From: Vespa crabro
Lineage: Eukaryota; Arthropoda; Insecta; Hymenoptera; Vespidae
DNA: 64,000 bases
Assembly (NCBI RefSeq): GCF_910589235.1
Contig: NC_060969.1
Location: 1,984,015-2,048,014 of the forward strand
Reading direction: 5' to 3'
Shown: one piece after another, positions 60,668-64,000 of the stretch
Numbering within the stretch: the stretch's first letter is position 1
How the letters are laid out: each line of letters opens with the position of its first letter
Notes under the pieces: generated by a model
Database searches by the model: none
Told to the model about the DNA's origin: nothing
The model's input: the letters and a program-made list of their open reading frames with translations, nothing else
Program-made: the position numbers and the translations under genes

Positions 60668-61978
60668 CATATATATGAGTACCATATGAAAGAAGAAATA
60701 CCCACGTAGAAAGTGCGTTTGTTGGATATCAGGTATATGTACGTAGAGATCAAGTGGGCGAAATAATATTCATGCATTCATGCATGAATTTAAAAAAACT
60801 ATTGTCTCTTACTCTTATTTGTTCTCGAATATTGGAATTCTTTGTTGTTTCAGGATTATTTTGAACAATGATTCAGATATATGAAACGTGATGATTAAGA
60901 TTTATTTTCAATTTTTAAAAGTGATACAAAAAAAAAGAATGAAAAATGTCACGCCTAAAGATATATATTTATTTAAATCTAAGTAGTGATGGTTTATAAT
61001 TGATCAGACAGAATATCTTTGAGTATCAATGGTATAACTAGAAAAATTTTAAATAACATAATTAAATTCAATATTTTACAAAGAAAGAAACCAGTTTTAT
61101 GGTTAATATATTCTAATCAGTTTTTTTCTTTCTTTTTTCTTTTTTTTTTTTTTTTTGGATATATTTCAAAGAACTTTTCGTGAGTTGAAAATAATCAAGA
61201 TAATAGATGAACGTTCTGTATAGTCTGTCTGCGAAATCAATTAATAAAGGAGTCTCGCAATCGCAATAAAATAGATAATAAAAAGAATTTATTCTTCAAA
61301 AAATTATTCTCACGTAGTATCACTAATGGACAATTGTCTACGGCTTAATAATTACTGTTAACATGAGTCGCTCATTAACTTTCTATTGGTATAATAAATT
61401 TTTGGTAGATGTAAGCAAGTATCAAACAGTTTCATAATAGCGCATATCAAACAAAAAGAAATCTGCCGGTTTGTTAAAAGGAAAAAAATATAAAATCTAC
61501 ATATAAGTGTGTATTTACATTGATTCATTATAGAAATGGTATGAATAGAGAAAAAAAGAGAGATACAGAGAGAGACAGCGAGAGAGAAATGGTAAAGGTA
61601 AAACAAAAATATTATTGAGAAAAAAAAACGAAAGAATAGTTTTCAGTTTAATTATTTTTGTTTAGGTATATAAAACTCACCCTTGAGTGCCCATAATTCC
61701 TGCCTCTTCAAACCCTCGATATATCTGCTGATATCTTTGCTACATTGTTCACCAACCGGATATCTTCCTTCGACCCAATTTTTAATGAGATTACGACCAC
61801 TGAAAACGTCCAAAGCCTCGGTCAAAGTCGTCCAATTTGTATGTGAATTCTCCACGATATCTGGTAAACTTCTGGTCCGATGACTCAGAATCACAGTATC
61901 TGCATAATCTATCGATTTCTCAGTAGAAATTTCAAGAAACGCGTAAAAGATGATGAAAAGTCTTAGACGATTCTTCAT
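53181..61978 (-). CDS. NRF-6 (nose resistant to fluoxetine)-like transmembrane acyltransferase
   Basis: Exons in transcript order: 61978-61681, 56119-55827, 55692-55517, 55429-55272, 54974-54855, 54794-54235, 54148-53843, 53775-53601, 53524-53382, 53309-53181; 2358 bp, 785 residues, normal for the family. A signal peptide (MKNRLRLFIIFYAFLEIS) leads into the extracellular NRF domain with EQCSKDISRYIEGL, ELWALK, DDASGRYTNGFFWGN and CLPFSC. One helix near 256-275 follows, then an acyltransferase-3 domain of about ten helices with the HGLRVISMAWVILGHT signature (His381, Arg384, His395), FSVDTFFFMGG and a closing helix with the basic tail KKRKRIQ. In worms relatives act in gut lipid or drug transport; insects have many copies with little known chemistry. 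Intron 1 is 5.56 kb. A second possible first exon lies at 57289-57247. It converges on PSMD5. Confidence 0.94.
55015..55089. repeat. (TC)n microsatellite in the NRF-6-like gene
   Basis: Lies in the intron between exons 55429-55272 and 54974-54855. Confidence 0.9.
57247..57289 (-). CDS. Possible alternative first coding exon of the NRF-6-like gene
   Basis: Minus strand ATG opens MDSNINQVKSLTNE and ends GAAG|GTACTT with one base over, the same phase as the main first exon, so it would splice in frame to 56119 (continuing VDDASGRY). It lacks a signal peptide and replaces the first 99 residues, including EQCSKDI. A TTTCAAG acceptor-like sequence lies just before the ATG, so it might instead be an internal exon. 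Weakly supported. Confidence 0.35.
59036..59103. repeat. (AAT)n microsatellite
   Basis: About 22 AAT units with one AGT interruption. Confidence 0.9.
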
Positions 61979-63151
61979 TTTTCTCACTTTACAACGATAT
62001 AATAATATTTGGGACAATTATATAAACGATAAAGAAATAATTTATTAAGAGATCACTTGATTATACTAATCGTCATAATTGTTTATCACAAAAGACTTTT
62101 TCTCTCAATACACTGTAATTAAGATTATCAATCGTTCGTTTGCTTTTTTGTTTTTCGTTTGTTCTTTTTTTTTTTTTTTTTTGTTTTTTTTTGTTCTCTC
62201 TTTATTTTTCCTTTTTAGGACAAAAAAGAAAAAAATACTCTTCGAACTTCGAACACGAGAAAAAATAAATAACCTAGTTTGCTTCAAAATTTCAATACTT
62301 CCAGTCAAGTGAATCTTTGCGATAACATTTTTTGGTCTGTTGAAAATATAAATTCCTGGCTGATGTACTTCCTTCGAATCATAATTCCAGCGAAATCCGG
62401 AACGAACTTTAAATGATTCTTTATCTTGAAGATTCGATAGGATCACGTAGTTTTTTGTAATATATCGTATAATGCGGAGTAGTGTCAATCGTTTCTAAAA
62501 CTGGTTCCTTTTTGGTCGATGACCATGGATCAACTGTATCGTCCGGTTGCTCGCCCGTAGAGAAATGCTTTTCGTCGAGTCAAAGCGCGGCGGTATAATA
62601 AAGTGGTAGGGAGGAATCTCCCCGTAGTAAAGTAGTAAGACAACAAGAAGTTGTTGATCGATTAACACGTCAAGGCTTTCTAGAATGTGCAAAAAATTGT
62701 TTTATTTTATGAGTTCATAATGGACGTTAATCGTATTAATTACATTTTCTTTTCTTTTCTTTTCTTTTCTTTTTTTTTCTCTTTTTTCTTTTCTTTTTTT
62801 TTTCAAATATTCTTACGATACCAATTACAATGTCAAGACGACGATTTCTAAATTTCGATATTAAATAAATGATTTTACAATATTTGCAAATTGGAGATTA
62901 CAACGTTAACGTGTCGAATCAATAATCGCAGTATTACGATTATATCGTTACATTAATTCATTTCCTCCTTATTTTCTTTCATCTGAACGATGAATTCTAA
63001 CTCTCTCATGGTGTTCGCAAGTCACGATCATGTATAACATCCAAGATCATCTATGGAATCGTTACTTAACAATCTTTCAATTCGATATCCTCTTTTTCAA
63101 CGATGATGTTCCGGTTTTTTCTTTCTTTCCTTTTTTCTCTTTCTTTTTTTT

Positions 63152-63184
<33 letters not shown>

Positions 63185-63657
63185 GAGAAAATCACTCGAA
63201 GCGGAAGAATGAGGAAAGTTTTGAAAGTGCATCCTGGATGACAAAATATACGTCGCATTGTGATTTTTCTACTTTCTTGTTGATTATATCAGGGTAGATT
63301 TTTGATATAGAATAGTTTATGTAATAGTTTTAAGAAAGGAAAAGAGAAGAGGAACCGAGGAAAAGATTCTTTTTGCGGAGTAACATTTGCGAAATCATGG
63401 GAAGAGTTTCGTATGAGTTGGTTGATAGCTAAACGACGAAGACTAAAAGTTTCACTAAGAAATTTCATACTATTAAACGATCATCTCTCTTTCTCTTACA
63501 TTCGTTGATAAATACTTATTGCTAGCTACGTCATTCGGTTATTCAGCGAAGCTGAAACATGTTATTTTTTTATTACGAGCCCTTTAGTCTTTAACGTGAT
63601 TCATGTACGTGCTAATCAAATTCAAATTGTGCTTGGATAGTCGTATAGATAAAAACC

Positions 63658-63699
<42 letters not shown>

Positions 63700-63804
63700 A
63701 AAAAACAAACGAAAAAGACTACAAGAAATTATTTTTTGTATTTAGTACTTGGATATTCTATCGTCACACAACTATTAATTACTTCTTTTTTTTCTTCTTC
63801 TTCT

Positions 63805-63855
<51 letters not shown>

Positions 63856-64000
63856 ATTCTTATTTCATTCTTTTTTAGACCGCAAACTGGCATTATAAGA
63901 AAACCACATGTTGAATAAATGTATGCAAACGAAGAATGAATAAAAATTGATAAAAATTGCTGATAACAAAGTGGTTTTCCTTGGATTGAGGTAATGAACA
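61979..64000. other. Upstream flank of the NRF-6-like gene
   Basis: Probably promoter and intergenic DNA. It has T-rich and TTTTC tracts (62162-62215, 62745-62803), a poly-T run at 63147-63183, GA repeats at 63665-63695 and a 42-base poly-T at 63808-63849. A moderately GC-rich patch lies at 62500-62690. Open frames here are short or homopolymeric and not supported as genes. Confidence 0.5.

Larger units (their letters stand above)
56120..61680. other. First intron of the NRF-6-like gene
   Basis: Long AT-rich intron with many (TA)n tracts (56622-56669, 57320-57373, 58139-58187, 60253-60302, 60609-60662), an (AAT)n tract at 59036-59103 and TTTTG pentamers near 59680. The only GC-balanced patch is at about 59880-60050. 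No other gene is seen. Confidence 0.55.

Noticed and set aside
62105..62692. Minus-strand frames upstream of the NRF-6-like gene
   Set aside because: They have no signal of homology, include a poly-Lys run from a T tract, and do not join the first exon in frame with good splice sites.
1..64000. tRNA, rRNA, transposase or reverse transcriptase remnants
   Set aside because: No B-box-like GGTTCGAATCC, rRNA sequence, transposase or polymerase motifs, terminal inverted repeats or target duplications were seen on reading.

Overview
This window is nuclear DNA from an insect, most likely an aculeate hymenopteran (bee, wasp or ant). It is AT-rich, its genes have introns, and it is full of poly-A/T tracts and (TA)n, (TC)n/(GA)n and (AAT)n microsatellites. 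The hymenopteran call rests mainly on the orcokinin peptides, including one with NFDEIDRVGWSGFV, and the insect-type ionotropic receptor and PTTH. I see no rRNA, tRNA, CRISPR array or recognisable transposon. Exons were assembled by eye from splice signals, reading phase and family resemblance. For every gene complete in the window the summed exon length is a multiple of three.

Layout, left to right. (1) 1-4206, minus: 5' half of BBS9 (PTHB1, BBSome), cut by the left edge. (2) 4831-5592, plus: DCTN5 (dynactin p25), divergent from BBS9 across a 624-bp shared promoter interval. (3) 5741-9337, minus: a ten-exon ionotropic receptor of the IR75 type, tail-to-tail with DCTN5. (4) 9338-15043: gene-poor. 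(5) 15044-29157, plus: an SLC17-family transporter with two alternative first coding exons, one under a CpG-rich NRF1/E2F-like promoter near 21 kb. (6) 32962-34902, plus: ITFG1 (TIP/LINKIN). (7) 35275-36759, minus: CDK5. (8) 37819-39015, plus: an unrecognised 147-residue single-pass membrane/helical protein. (9) 39549-42917, minus: orcokinin, with alternative terminal exons giving A- and B-type precursors; the B exon carries a 16-copy tandem 36-bp peptide repeat. (10) 45266-46574, plus: a PTTH/Trunk-type cystine-knot hormone. (11) 50723-50893, plus: a possible orphan terminal exon. (12) 51105-52769, plus: PSMD5. (13) 53181-61978, minus: an NRF-6-like multipass acyltransferase with a long first intron and a possible alternative first exon. 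(14) 61979-64000: low-complexity flank.

There is no operon logic here; most genes are unrelated housekeeping or sensory functions. The striking exception is the orcokinin/PTTH pair. They are divergent neighbours with start codons 2.35 kb apart, and both families are known from moths as neuropeptides that act on the prothoracic gland to regulate ecdysteroid synthesis. The PTTH-like protein lacks the last cysteine of the family knot. Other points of interest are two inferred GC-AG introns (CDK5, BBS9), a 9-mer GCGCCATCT shared by three promoters, and an RFX-like half-site beside the ciliary gene BBS9.
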